Assembly (NCBI GenBank): GCA_017626405.1
Contig: JAGAIS010000001.1
Span: 422,885 to 486,884, forward strand
DNA: 64,000 bases
Source of the DNA: Bacilli bacterium
Lineage (GTDB): Bacteria; Bacillota_I; Bacilli_A; RF39; UBA660
Direction: 5' to 3'
In this document: positions 1-8,353 of the stretch, piece after piece
Numbering within the stretch: position 1 is the stretch's first letter
How the letters are laid out: the number at the start of each line of letters is the position of its first letter
Translations under genes and position numbers: made by a program
The notes under the pieces: model-generated
Told to the model about the DNA's origin: nothing
Databases searched by the model: none
What the model saw: the letters and a program-made list of their open reading frames with translations, nothing else

Positions 1-1
1 T

Positions 2-1663
2 CCAACGACTCCAACAGTTACTAAGAGTAGTGATGCTACTTTAAAAAAATTAGAAGCAAGTGGATATACATTATCGCCTGCATTTGATAAAGGTATTACA
101 TCTTATGTAGTTGAAGTTCCATCTTCAGCTACAACTGTACTACTAAAGGGCGAAAAAAATGATTCGAAGGCTAGTGTTACTGGTCTTGGAAATATAACTC
201 TAACTGGTGATGAGACAAAAGCAGATGTTGTTGTTACTGCTGAAGATGGAAAAACAAAAACTTATACAGTATTAATTAAGAAAAAGGCGGATAAACCTAG
301 CGATGTTACAGTTAAGAGAGATGTAACATTAAAGAAATTAGATGTTTCGGGATTTACATTAACTCCAACATTTAAACCTAGTGTTACATCATATTCTATG
401 AAAGTAAAAAATAGTATTACTGCTTTAAATGTTACTGCTATTCCAAATGATGAAAGTTCAAAAGTTACTATTACTGGAAATAGCAATTGGAAAGAAGGAG
501 TAAATACAATTAAGATTAAAGTTGAGGCCGCTGATGGTAATACGAATATATATGTAGTAAATGTAACTAGAAGTCCAAAAAATGAAGCAAATACTACGGG
601 GTCAGTAAAATCTAGTGATAATAAACTATCTAATTTGATAATAGGTTCCCCTCACGAGATAAGTCCAAAATTCTCAAGTGATATAGATACCTATAATATT
701 ACTGTTCCTTATGAGGTTGATAAATTAGATTTAACACCAGTATTAAGTAATGAGAAAGCCACTTATAAAATAACTGGTAATGGTGATTTTAAAGTTGGTC
801 AAGAAAATGTTGTTACTATCGAAATAACTGCTGAAGATGGATCAAAGAGAATAGTTATATTAAATGTTATGAGAAATACAGATTCTTCAGAAACTGATTT
901 AGATGATATTATTATTGATGGTTATGATATTGAACCTAAATTTGATCCAAAGAAAACAGATTATACTATCGATGTTCCAAGTGATGTTGATAAATTAGAT
1001 ATTAAAGCTACTTCTAAATTTTCAAATTCCAAAATTGAAATTATTGGTAATGAAAATTTAAAAGAGGGAGAAAATACAGTTCTAATTAAAGTCACTGATA
1101 AAAATGGATATGTTAAGTATTATCAAGTAAAAGTAAATAAGGCTGCTAAAGAAAAAAAGATATTTGGTTTAACTTATTTACAATTTGCAATCATAGGATT
1201 TATCATTGGTTTATTGTTATTACTTCTTTTATTACTTTTACTATTACTAAGAAAGAGAAAAGATGATAAGAATCCAATTACTCCTCAACAGACCCCGATA
1301 ATTGATTTCAAACCAGAATTTAACTTTGGTTCGAGAAATGGTACTGATGATGATGTCGTATATTCTGGCGCAACTTTAAATCAATCAAGTAATAATGAGA
1401 GTGAATACAGAGAAAGAAATATGAAATCAGTTCCATATGAAGAGACAAAAGAACTTCCTTATATAGATAAAGAAAATGCGGAAGAAGTTCCTTATGATAT
1501 GTATGATGATATTGTTACTAAAGATGAACTAATCGATGCAATTTATGAAGGTTTAGAAGAAAAGAATCCGGAAAAATTGCAAATGCTTTTAGAACAAGAA
1601 AAACTTAATAGAAAAAAAGAAGAAATGCGCAGAAGAGAAGAAGAAAGAAGAGAAAGAGACTAA
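2..1663 (+). CDS. Cell-surface protein with cadherin-like repeats, C-terminal part (5' end outside window)
   Basis: The reading frame is open from base 2 and no credible start lies inside the window, so this is the 3' part of a longer gene. It encodes at least four repeats of about 85-90 residues with the pattern of Cadherin-like beta-sandwich domains (PF12733): a 'L..L..SGY.LSP.F' start, a 'Y.V.VP' strand and a closing 'VTAEDG..K.Y.V' strand. A hydrophobic Leu-rich segment (about 1172-1255) followed by RKRK forms a membrane anchor. The tail is charged, Glu-rich and probably cytoplasmic. The first bases encode a Thr/Pro linker like that of the next gene. The repeats are presumably extracellular adhesive or stalk modules; the ligand is unknown. 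The first repeat is nearly identical to a repeat in the following gene. Confidence 0.8.
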   Translation, partial: PTTPTVTKSSDATLKKLEASGYTLSPAFDKGITSYVVEVPSSATTVLLKGEKNDSKASVTGLGNITLTGDETKADVVVTAEDGKTKTYTVLIKKKADKPSDVTVKRDVTLKKLDVSGFTLTPTFKPSVTSYSMKVKNSITALNVTAIPNDESSKVTITGNSNWKEGVNTIKIKVEAADGNTNIYVVNVTRSPKNEANTTGSVKSSDNKLSNLIIGSPHEISPKFSSDIDTYNITVPYEVDKLDLTPVLSNEKATYKITGNGDFKVGQENVVTIEITAEDGSKRIVILNVMRNTDSSETDLDDIIIDGYDIEPKFDPKKTDYTIDVPSDVDKLDIKATSKFSNSKIEIIGNENLKEGENTVLIKVTDKNGYVKYYQVKVNKAAKEKKIFGLTYLQFAIIGFIIGLLLLLLLLLLLLLRKRKDDKNPITPQQTPIIDFKPEFNFGSRNGTDDDVVYSGATLNQSSNNESEYRERNMKSVPYEETKELPYIDKENAEEVPYDMYDDIVTKDELIDAIYEGLEEKNPEKLQMLLEQEKLNRKKEEMRRREEERRERD

Positions 1664-1677
1664 TGTCTCTTTTTTTT
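1653..1677 (+). terminator. Rho-independent terminator overlapping the surface-protein stop
   Basis: The stem AAAGAGAC / GTCTCTTT has a TAAT loop that contains the stop codon and runs into a T tract. Confidence 0.8.
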
Positions 1678-1766
1678 GTAAACTTCTTGTCTAAAAAATG
1701 GTCAAATTAATGAGATTTACAATTGTATGTGGTAACATAAAATATAGAGGATATGTGGTAACTATA

Positions 1767-1928
1767 ATGAAAAAATATATAAGTATAGTTTTATCTATAA
1801 TGAGTTTATTTATATTTCCATATAATGTTGATGCTGATACAGCTACAATTTCCTATGATGGTAAGTCGAACTATTTGACGCCGTACAAATTGTTAACCAT
1901 TTACTTGGTACTACTTTGATGTATTAGG
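1767..1928 (+). pseudogene. Remnant of a secreted surface-protein gene
   Basis: A short open frame starts with a signal-peptide-like sequence (MKKYISIVLSIMSLFIF, then DADTATISYDG) that resembles the start of the gene immediately downstream (signal peptide, then AASTAKVEFNG). After about 35 codons a second frame becomes the sensible one and reads DAVQIVNHLLG, which resembles the second helix of a dockerin-like segment. This looks like an internal deletion plus a frameshift in a paralogue of the neighbouring surface genes. A functional 50-residue secreted peptide from 1767 to 1919 cannot be excluded, but no good ribosome-binding site precedes it. Confidence 0.5.
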
Positions 1929-1937
1929 AGGAGTAAA

Positions 1938-3464
1938 ATGAAAAAGTTTAAAGCAAAATTTCAAAATATATTATTAGTATTATTATTAATTAGTTGTTTT
2001 GGTGGAATTACTGATGTTTTTGCTGCATCTACTGCCAAAGTTGAATTCAATGGAAACTCTTCAGTTTCCGTTGGGTCTAATATAACTGTTAATTTAAAAG
2101 TTACATCAGTAAATTCTGATCAGGAAAGTTATAATGGTGTTGTAAGTTTAGCTGGTTACCTTTCTTTTGATTCAACATATTTAGAATATGTTTCAGCAAC
2201 TCCAGCTACTAGTCCTTATGCTTTTAGTATTAATAAGAACTATAATTATAAAATCGCTGGAATGGATTTTTCAGGAAGCAATGGAATTAAATCATCGACA
2301 GTTGTTTTTACTTTTGTATTCAAGGCTTTAAAGTCAGGAACGACTCAAGTTACATTAACTAATGCAAAGTTAACAGATTCAACTTTCCAATATACAACTA
2401 GTGTAGTTCCTAAAAATATAACAATTGGTGCTTCTAATCCAACTACACCGACAACACCAACAACAAAACCAACAAAACCAACACTAACAACGCCAACAAA
2501 AAAAACAACGCCAACAACAAAAACACCACCAACAACAAAAAAAACTCCAACAGATACTAAGAGTAGTGATGCTACTTTAAAAAAATTAGTGGCAAGTGGA
2601 TATAAATTATCGCCTGAATTTAATAAAGATATTACATCTTATGTAGTTGAAGTTCCATCTTCAACTACAACTGTAAAATTAACAGGTGAAAAAAATGATT
2701 CGAAGGCTAGTGTTACTGGTCTTGGAAATATAACTCTAACTGGTGATGAGACAAAAGCAGAAGTTGTTGTTACTGCTGAAAATGGAAGTACTAAGAAATA
2801 TGTGATTAAGGTTAAAAGAGGTAAGGATCCAAATAAACAATTATCTACAAATAATTATTTAGCTTCTCTATCGGTTAATAATGGAATATTAAGTCCAGTA
2901 TTTAATAGAGAAAAAAATAATTATGTTGTATATTTGCCATTTGAAATAGATAGTATTGAAATTGCGGCTATAGTAGAGGATACGACATATGCAACGTTAA
3001 AAGTAGATGGCCCAAATAGTTTAAATGTTGGAACTAATACTTATACTTTTACAGTAACAGCTGAAGATGAGTCTGTTAGAGTTTATACTGTTAATGTTAT
3101 TAGAGGTAGAAGTTTAGATAGTGATTCTACTAATACTTATTTAAAAGAAATAAATCTAAAAAATGGCAAATTAAAAGGTAAGTTTGATAAGAATACATAT
3201 TTATACTATTATTCTAAAACAAAGGGATTTAGTGTTAATGCAATAGCTGAAGATGAAAATAGTGAAGTTGCAATAAAATATGTCGAAGATGTAGTTATTA
3301 TTACGGTTAGTGATTCTACAAATGATTTTTCAGTTTATGTTTTATTACCTAAAGAAAATAACTCTTATAAATATATTATTGTTGGCATTATAGCTTTTGT
3401 TGTTGGTTCTATAACGGGAATTGGCATTTCAAAGTTTATAAAGAAAAGAAAAACACTTAAATAA
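1938..3464 (+). CDS. Secreted surface protein: cohesin-like domain, Thr/Pro linker, cadherin-like repeats, membrane anchor
   Basis: The 508-residue protein has an N-terminal signal peptide ending near VFAAS. Residues about 30-165 form a beta-rich domain resembling cohesins, with a 'V.VGS.ITVNLKV' start and a 'GYLSFDSTYLEYVS' middle. A low-complexity linker of Thr, Pro and Lys (about 165-205) follows, then three cadherin-like repeats (about 208-425) and a C-terminal transmembrane helix with a KKRK tail. AGGAGG lies just upstream of the ATG. It is a paralogue of the preceding gene. The cohesin assignment is by pattern only and could be a generic Ig-like fold. Its likely role is surface display or adhesion. 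Confidence 0.8.
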   Translation: MKKFKAKFQNILLVLLLISCFGGITDVFAASTAKVEFNGNSSVSVGSNITVNLKVTSVNSDQESYNGVVSLAGYLSFDSTYLEYVSATPATSPYAFSINKNYNYKIAGMDFSGSNGIKSSTVVFTFVFKALKSGTTQVTLTNAKLTDSTFQYTTSVVPKNITIGASNPTTPTTPTTKPTKPTLTTPTKKTTPTTKTPPTTKKTPTDTKSSDATLKKLVASGYKLSPEFNKDITSYVVEVPSSTTTVKLTGEKNDSKASVTGLGNITLTGDETKAEVVVTAENGSTKKYVIKVKRGKDPNKQLSTNNYLASLSVNNGILSPVFNREKNNYVVYLPFEIDSIEIAAIVEDTTYATLKVDGPNSLNVGTNTYTFTVTAEDESVRVYTVNVIRGRSLDSDSTNTYLKEINLKNGKLKGKFDKNTYLYYYSKTKGFSVNAIAEDENSEVAIKYVEDVVIITVSDSTNDFSVYVLLPKENNSYKYIIVGIIAFVVGSITGIGISKFIKKRKTLK

Positions 3465-3480
3465 TAAGTGTTTTATTTTG
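3451..3480 (+). terminator. Rho-independent terminator
   Basis: The stem AAACACTTA / TAAGTGTTT overlaps the stop codon of the upstream gene and is followed by a T-rich tract. Confidence 0.75.
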
Positions 3481-3544
3481 TTTTAATTGATTGTTAGAAA
3501 ATAATTTTTTTATTTACTCAAGTATGATATAATTATCTTGGTAT

Positions 3545-3618
3545 TGTCTCATGGCCAAGCGGTAAGGCAATGGACTCTGGATCCATTATCGTAGGTTCGA
3601 ATCCTACTGAGACAGCCA
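3545..3618 (+). tRNA. tRNA-Gln, anticodon CUG
   Basis: A complete cloverleaf can be drawn: acceptor TGTCTCA / TGAGACA, a D arm containing GCC/GGC, anticodon stem ATGGA / TCCAT with loop CTCTGGA (anticodon CTG at 3577-3579), T stem GTAGG / CCTAC with loop TTCGAAT, discriminator G and encoded CCA. An extended -10 element (TGATATAAT, ending about 3533) lies just upstream. The U at position 1 and the AAGCGGTAAGGCAA D-loop pattern agree with bacterial glutamine tRNAs. Confidence 0.95.
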
Positions 3619-3666
3619 TTTATTTGGTATTAATGATATTTTGATATATATAGGTAGGGTTTGGTT

Positions 3667-4725
3667 ATGAAGAGGATTAATAAAATACTGGAGAGTGATT
3701 TTGAAGATTTTCAATTGTATCTTTCTGTTTTTGCTAATCCTCTTTTTGATTTTCCCGATTTTCTTATTAAATATTTAAATACAGAGACTATGAAGAGACT
3801 TAAAGATGTAACTCAGTTTTGTGGTGCTGATTATACGCGACTTTTTAACACACGTTTTAAATATACGAGATATCATCATTCAATTATTTGTGCTCTTATA
3901 GTTTGGAATTTTACTCATGATAACAAAGAGACTATTAAGGCACTTCTTCATGATACGGGAACTCCTTGTTTTGCTCATACAATTGATTTTGTCTTTAAAG
4001 ATACTATTAATCAGGAATCGTCAGAAAAAAAATTATCGTTGTTAGCTAAATTAGACAGTGAATTAATGGAGTATTTAAAGATGGATGGAATTGAAGTAGA
4101 AGAACTTGATGATTTGAGCGACTGTCATATTCTCGAAAATAAACATCCTAGACTATGCGCGGATCGTCTAGATGGAGTTTTGCATACTTCATATATTTGG
4201 CTCAATGAAGATAAACTTTCAGTTATAAAAGATATTTATAAAAGTATTAGAGTATTAGAAAATGAAGATAGTTTACCAGAACTTGGTTTTCACGATGTTG
4301 ATGCTGCACTTGAATTTGCAAAGTTAGTATCTCGATACGCCAAACAATTACAGAGCAATAAAACAAAGTATATGAATCAATATATATCGGAAGTTGTATC
4401 TCTTTCTTTAAAAAGTGGATTGATAACTTTAGAAGATTTATATACGAGAAAAGAGTCGGACTTAGTTGAAATATTTCATAAGAATTTCCGTACTTGGGAA
4501 ATTTTCAGTAATTCCACTAGTGTATCTAGTAGTGATTATCCAACAGAAGATTTTTCTGTATGTGTGGATGTAAAAAGGAGAAATGTTATTCCTTTAGTAG
4601 AAATAGATGGAAAAGTATATAGACTTGATGAAGTATCTGAATCGGCTAAAGAAATATATGAAGATATAGAAGAGTTCAGTGATAAAAAATATGGATATAT
4701 AAAGAACTTAAAGAGAATAGAATAG
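3667..4725 (+). CDS. HD-domain phosphohydrolase-like protein
   Basis: The 352-residue protein has the HD metal-dependent phosphohydrolase signature. An early His lies in RYHHS, the paired HD in LLHDTGTPCFAH, and a distal Asp in ADRLDG. The 'HD-GTP-F-H' spacing and 'DRLD' resemble the dGTPase/YwfO branch, so a nucleotide or phosphate-ester substrate is likely but cannot be specified. I start at the ATG at 3667 because the AGGTAGGG site lies 8-9 bases before it; a TTG six bases earlier is too close. The gene follows the tRNA and precedes a decayed gene without a terminator between them. Confidence 0.75.
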   Translation: MKRINKILESDFEDFQLYLSVFANPLFDFPDFLIKYLNTETMKRLKDVTQFCGADYTRLFNTRFKYTRYHHSIICALIVWNFTHDNKETIKALLHDTGTPCFAHTIDFVFKDTINQESSEKKLSLLAKLDSELMEYLKMDGIEVEELDDLSDCHILENKHPRLCADRLDGVLHTSYIWLNEDKLSVIKDIYKSIRVLENEDSLPELGFHDVDAALEFAKLVSRYAKQLQSNKTKYMNQYISEVVSLSLKSGLITLEDLYTRKESDLVEIFHKNFRTWEIFSNSTSVSSSDYPTEDFSVCVDVKRRNVIPLVEIDGKVYRLDEVSESAKEIYEDIEEFSDKKYGYIKNLKRIE

Positions 4726-4981
4726 TGGTCTAAGTAGCGAACATAGATATGATCCTCAAATTCGCCAAGAGTTTATAGAAGCGGTTAATCATCACAAGGC
4801 AGTAAATTTACATCATCATGAAATTATAAAGGCGATGATTGGAAATGTTATATTGTTGAACTTATCTGCGATTATATAGCTATTGGATGGGAATTTGAGT
4901 ATAATAAACGAAAAATGTTATGAGAACGTTGAAAGTCTGATGGATTTAGAACTTGAGATGAAATTATTTAATAAGGATTAG
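4724..4981 (+). pseudogene. Frameshifted remnant of a DUF5662-like gene
   Basis: No intact gene lies between 4726 and 5055, but protein-like stretches occur in two alternating frames. The first reads EAVNHHKAVNLHHHE, the second (from 4831) reads DDWKCYIVELICDYIAIGWE, and the first frame resumes with NVESLMDLELEMKLFNKD before a stop at 4979. A 'H..RN.HHWEYW' part followed by 'KY..E.ICDW.A' is typical of DUF5662-family proteins as I remember them, so this appears to be such a gene broken by at least two frameshifts. A TAG at 4877 interrupts the first frame. A terminator overlaps the old stop codon, as in intact genes here. Confidence 0.6.
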
Positions 4982-5004
4982 TGTTAATCCTTATTTATTT
5001 TCTT
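4973..5004 (+). terminator. Rho-independent terminator
   Basis: The stem AAGGATTA / TAATCCTT is followed by a T-rich tract, at the end of the DUF5662-like remnant. Confidence 0.7.
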
Positions 5005-5055
5005 TTGTTATAATATAAGTCGTGATATAATTATTACAATAAGGGAAGTGTAATT

Positions 5056-5247
5056 ATGAATGAAAGAGTAGAGATTGAGAAACCAAAGACTCATAATGAG
5101 AATAATAAAAAATTGAAGATATTTTTAGTGTTTTTAACTATTGTAATAATACTAGTGACAGTATTCATGGTTTTAAAGAAGCAAAAAGATATCGAAAATG
5201 GAACATCTAATCCAAGCTTGCCAAACCAAGCTGAAATAGATAAATAG
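5056..5247 (+). CDS. Small single-pass membrane protein, unknown function
   Basis: I do not recognise this 63-residue protein. It has a charged N terminus (residues 1-21), one strongly hydrophobic helix (IFLVFLTIVIILVTVFMVL) and a short polar C-terminal tail. An AGGGAAG ribosome-binding site and an extended -10 (TGATATAAT near 5022) precede it, so it appears to be genuinely expressed. It is 27 bases upstream of another membrane protein gene and probably co-transcribed with it. Confidence 0.6.
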   Translation: MNERVEIEKPKTHNENNKKLKIFLVFLTIVIILVTVFMVLKKQKDIENGTSNPSLPNQAEIDK

Positions 5248-5273
5248 TATTTATATACAAACTAGGTGTATTT

Positions 5274-5903
5274 ATGTTTAATTTTAAAAAATTATTAATA
5301 GTGTTTAAGACAAATTGGAAGAATGTTATTAATGAAACTTTGCCTAAAGGAAATAGTAGCATACTTAATAAGTCCAACATAGATGATGTTTTTACCGGAA
5401 TAATTTTTATTTCTATATCATCTTTCTTATGTTGCATTTTAAATACGAATATCATTTCTTTGATTGTTTCGATTATTAGATTAATAATATGTGCATTTTT
5501 AATATATATTATAAATAAATATAATAACAAAAAAGTTAGTTCTACTATTGTATTTATATTATTTGTTGTTGCATCTTTAAATATGCTAGCGTCTTCGATA
5601 GCAAGTATTATCTATCTTTTTTCCTTGCTAATAAAACTCAAGAATGCATTGGCATTATTTACTCTCTCTTTATTTGAAACGATTGGATTTGCATTTTTAG
5701 TTGCGACTTTTATCAGTTTTTTACGACAGTCAAGAAAAGAGTATGATGATGAACATTATGTTTTAAATAATGAAAAAATAAAACTTAAAACAATTGATAT
5801 TAATGATGTTTCTATGCATGTTGTAATGAGTTGTGATATTTGTGGATCGAGAGTTATAGATTCTGATATTTTTTGTCCTAATTGTGGTAAAAAATTAAAA
5901 TAA
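5274..5903 (+). CDS. Membrane protein with C-terminal zinc ribbon
   Basis: The 209-residue protein has about four hydrophobic helices (residues about 40-150) and then a C-terminal zinc-ribbon motif, CDICG...CPNCGKK, with two CxxC knuckles. Such zinc-ribbon and membrane combinations are common in Firmicutes and lack a single defined function. AGGTG precedes the ATG. It is probably co-transcribed with the small membrane protein upstream. A new extended -10 (near 5910) follows it. Confidence 0.7.
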   Translation: MFNFKKLLIVFKTNWKNVINETLPKGNSSILNKSNIDDVFTGIIFISISSFLCCILNTNIISLIVSIIRLIICAFLIYIINKYNNKKVSSTIVFILFVVASLNMLASSIASIIYLFSLLIKLKNALALFTLSLFETIGFAFLVATFISFLRQSRKEYDDEHYVLNNEKIKLKTIDINDVSMHVVMSCDICGSRVIDSDIFCPNCGKKLK

Positions 5904-5948
5904 AAATATGATTTATGATATAATTATTTATAGTAAAGGGTGAATGTG

Positions 5949-7598
5949 ATGAACGAAAGTGGATTAATTGAACAGGTACTTAGAATAATTAATAGCAATT
6001 ATTCTAATATATATGTTATAGATATTTTGAGTGATAAAGTTTATTCATTTGATTTTAATGTTGCAAATAGTTTAATTATTAGAGAGACTTTGACTTATAC
6101 TGATTTTGTCGAAGCTGCTAAGAAGTTTATTTATGAAGAGGATTTAAATGATTATTTTGCAGCTATTTCACTAAATAAGTTAGAGATTGAAAGTCAAAAG
6201 GGAAATCAAGAGACAAAAGTTAAATATCGCAAATTAAGTCCATCGGGAGATTATCGCTTCAATGTTAATATAATTAATTATTTGCCTTTTGAGGGCAAGA
6301 AATTAATATTCATGATGAGTGAAGATATCAATAGTAGACTTGTCGATACAGAAGAAAAAGTTGAGAATTTAACTCAGAAAAATATCGAATATCAAAATCG
6401 TTTAAATGAGGAAAGTGAAAGTATTGGAAATGCTATTCTAGAAATTAATAATATTTTAGATATGAAGTCCAATAATGAAAGCATCAACACAAAGAATTAC
6501 ATTAATTCAGTATTTAATCGAGTAAGTAATTCTCATCCTGAATTAAATCAAGCAATAACAAAGAGAATGGTAAGAGATACTAATGTAGCTAAACCAACTA
6601 TACTAATTGTCGATGATTCTTCAATTATTCGAAATTCATTAAAGAGAATATTTGCTAATGATTATGAAATAGTCATGGCTAAGAATGGAAATGAAGCTAT
6701 TGAAATTATTACTAAGAATATTTTAAATAGAACTACAAATCAGGAATATATCAATATTGTGGGTATTTTACTTGATTTAATAATGCCTGGAGTCGATGGA
6801 TTTGCGGTTCTAGACTTCCTTAAAAATTTTAATCTTTTAAATAAGATACCTGTTGCTATTATCAGTGGTGACGAGACTAAAGAGACGAGAAGAAAAGTAT
6901 ATGAATATGATATTGTCGATATGTTAGAAAAACCATTTAATACAGAAAATATTAGAAGAAGAATAAGTAAGATTATCAGTATGTATATGGCAAGTGATAA
7001 TTTAAAAACTATTATTGCTTCAAAAACACACGAATTAAGTAGTGAATCACAGGAAAAATATGATAGTTTGAGTATCGTAGTTCAAAAGATGGTAGAGAAT
7101 ATTGTCAACTCAGAAAACTCTATTAGAATGAAAAAGATGGTTAGAGAAATTGCTCTAGAATTGCAAAATACATACCCTCAGTACAAATTGACTAGCAAGT
7201 ACATTGATAACATAGTGTCAACTGCACCTCTTTATAATATTGGATCTCTTGCTATACCAATTGATGCTGTAGTTTCCATTAAAAATATAAAGGAATCAAT
7301 TGATTTCGGGTTGGTAATCATGAATAATTATCTTAATGATGAAGATGAATTGAATGTTGCATCTAATATTATTAAGTATAGCTTCGAATTATATAATGGT
7401 ATGGGATATCCTAGCAATATAAGGGGAAATGAGATACCTATTGAAGCACAAATTGTAAATATAGTTGCTAGAATATGTAAGAGTAACAAGAGCTTTACTA
7501 CAACATTTAAAGCAATTACGGATACTGAAGCAACTAAATATAATCCAGATATAATTAATGTCTTAAAAACAATTAAAAAGAAAATAAAAGATATTTAG
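5949..7598 (+). CDS. Response-regulator protein with degenerate HD-GYP domain
   Basis: The 549-residue protein has three parts. Residues about 1-190 are an N-terminal sensor-like region that I do not recognise with confidence. Residues about 215-340 form a receiver domain with the acidic pair (VDDS), the phospho-acceptor Asp in LLDLIMPG and a Lys in LEKPF. Residues about 360-549 resemble an HD-GYP c-di-GMP phosphodiesterase: 'GMGYP' and 'EIPIEAQI' are kept, but the HD pair is replaced (PLYNIG instead of LHDIG) and the later 'HHE' is YSF. Loss of the metal ligands suggests a non-catalytic sensor or effector. I start at the ATG at 5949, seven bases after AAAGGGTG; a GTG lies at 5940. Confidence 0.8.
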   Translation: MNESGLIEQVLRIINSNYSNIYVIDILSDKVYSFDFNVANSLIIRETLTYTDFVEAAKKFIYEEDLNDYFAAISLNKLEIESQKGNQETKVKYRKLSPSGDYRFNVNIINYLPFEGKKLIFMMSEDINSRLVDTEEKVENLTQKNIEYQNRLNEESESIGNAILEINNILDMKSNNESINTKNYINSVFNRVSNSHPELNQAITKRMVRDTNVAKPTILIVDDSSIIRNSLKRIFANDYEIVMAKNGNEAIEIITKNILNRTTNQEYINIVGILLDLIMPGVDGFAVLDFLKNFNLLNKIPVAIISGDETKETRRKVYEYDIVDMLEKPFNTENIRRRISKIISMYMASDNLKTIIASKTHELSSESQEKYDSLSIVVQKMVENIVNSENSIRMKKMVREIALELQNTYPQYKLTSKYIDNIVSTAPLYNIGSLAIPIDAVVSIKNIKESIDFGLVIMNNYLNDEDELNVASNIIKYSFELYNGMGYPSNIRGNEIPIEAQIVNIVARICKSNKSFTTTFKAITDTEATKYNPDIINVLKTIKKKIKDI

Positions 7599-7624
7599 TT
7601 TTTTGTAAATTTAAGGTGTGTTTA

Positions 7625-7653
7625 TTGAAACATATCTTTTTATTTGTTATAAT
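7625..7653 (+). promoter_or_regulatory. Sigma-A promoter for the TasA-like operon
   Basis: TTGAAA (7625-7630), a 17-base spacer and TATAAT (7648-7653) lie just upstream of an AGGAGG site and the TasA-like gene. Confidence 0.8.
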
Positions 7654-7686
7654 TTAATTGTAAATAATAGAGGAGGAAAGTTGAAA

Positions 7687-8292
7687 ATGAAATCTAAGAG
7701 ATATTATGCACAAAATGCTGCTATTATAGTACTTGCTTTGGCAATTATAGTTATGTCAGTAGGTTATGCAGCATATAGTACTCAATTACAGTTGAAAGGA
7801 GTTACTACTGTTCAATCAAGTAAATGGAGTATTCTTTTACAAAATCCAACAAAATATTCTACAACAACTATTGCTGATGATAAAATCACTAAATTAGAAG
7901 TTAGGGATTTAGCAGTAAATTTTGCTGCTGAAATGACTATTCATGATACATTCAGCTTTACAGTAGATGTTGTTAATGATGGTACATTTGATGCAAAACT
8001 TACTGGTTGGTCTTTAACTGCTAAAAATACAGCAACTAATGAAGCTATTGCAGTAGATGAAAATAAAACTGGTGCTTCAAATTCATATTTAACATATTCA
8101 GTTAAATGGCTAGATGGTACAGCTTTAGCACAAAATGATCCGTTAAAGCATAAAGTTGCAGGAAGTTCTGAAAACGTAAAAAAATTACTAGTAACAGTTC
8201 AAACTCATGAGCCTACTAGTGTAAATGATTTACCAGCAACTAATCAAAGTTTTGAATTTGATTTCCAAATGACTTACGGAACAATATTCTAG
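7687..8292 (+). CDS. TasA/camelysin-like secreted protein with SipW-type signal peptide
   Basis: The 201-residue protein begins with a basic N terminus and a long hydrophobic stretch leading to 'SVGYAAYSTQLQLKG', the form of signal peptide processed by SipW-type peptidases in TasA and camelysins. The mature part is beta-rich with the pattern 'FTVDVVNDGTFDAKL', shared with the next gene. TasA-family proteins polymerise into extracellular fibres. The ATG at 7687 has AGGAGG eight bases upstream; an upstream TTG frame extension is not needed. It has the strongest promoter and ribosome-binding site of the locus, so it is a candidate major subunit. Confidence 0.75.
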   Translation: MKSKRYYAQNAAIIVLALAIIVMSVGYAAYSTQLQLKGVTTVQSSKWSILLQNPTKYSTTTIADDKITKLEVRDLAVNFAAEMTIHDTFSFTVDVVNDGTFDAKLTGWSLTAKNTATNEAIAVDENKTGASNSYLTYSVKWLDGTALAQNDPLKHKVAGSSENVKKLLVTVQTHEPTSVNDLPATNQSFEFDFQMTYGTIF

Positions 8293-8307
8293 GAAATAAA
8301 ATAAACG

Positions 8308-8333
8308 ATGACCATTACGCAAGTAGTGGTTAT
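8308..8333 (+). promoter_or_regulatory. Intercistronic hairpin with GCAA tetraloop
   Basis: An 11-base-pair stem (ATGACCATTAC / GTAGTGGTTAT, with two G-U pairs) is closed by a GCAA loop of the GNRA class. Only a weak T run follows. It separates the first TasA-like gene from the rest of the operon and may act as a leaky terminator or 3'-end stabiliser. Confidence 0.6.
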
Positions 8334-8353
8334 TTGTGATTTAAGGTGATAAT

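Noticed and set aside
2440-2560. CCAACAACA repeats as a possible DNA repeat element
   Set aside because: They encode the Thr/Pro linker of the surface protein in frame.
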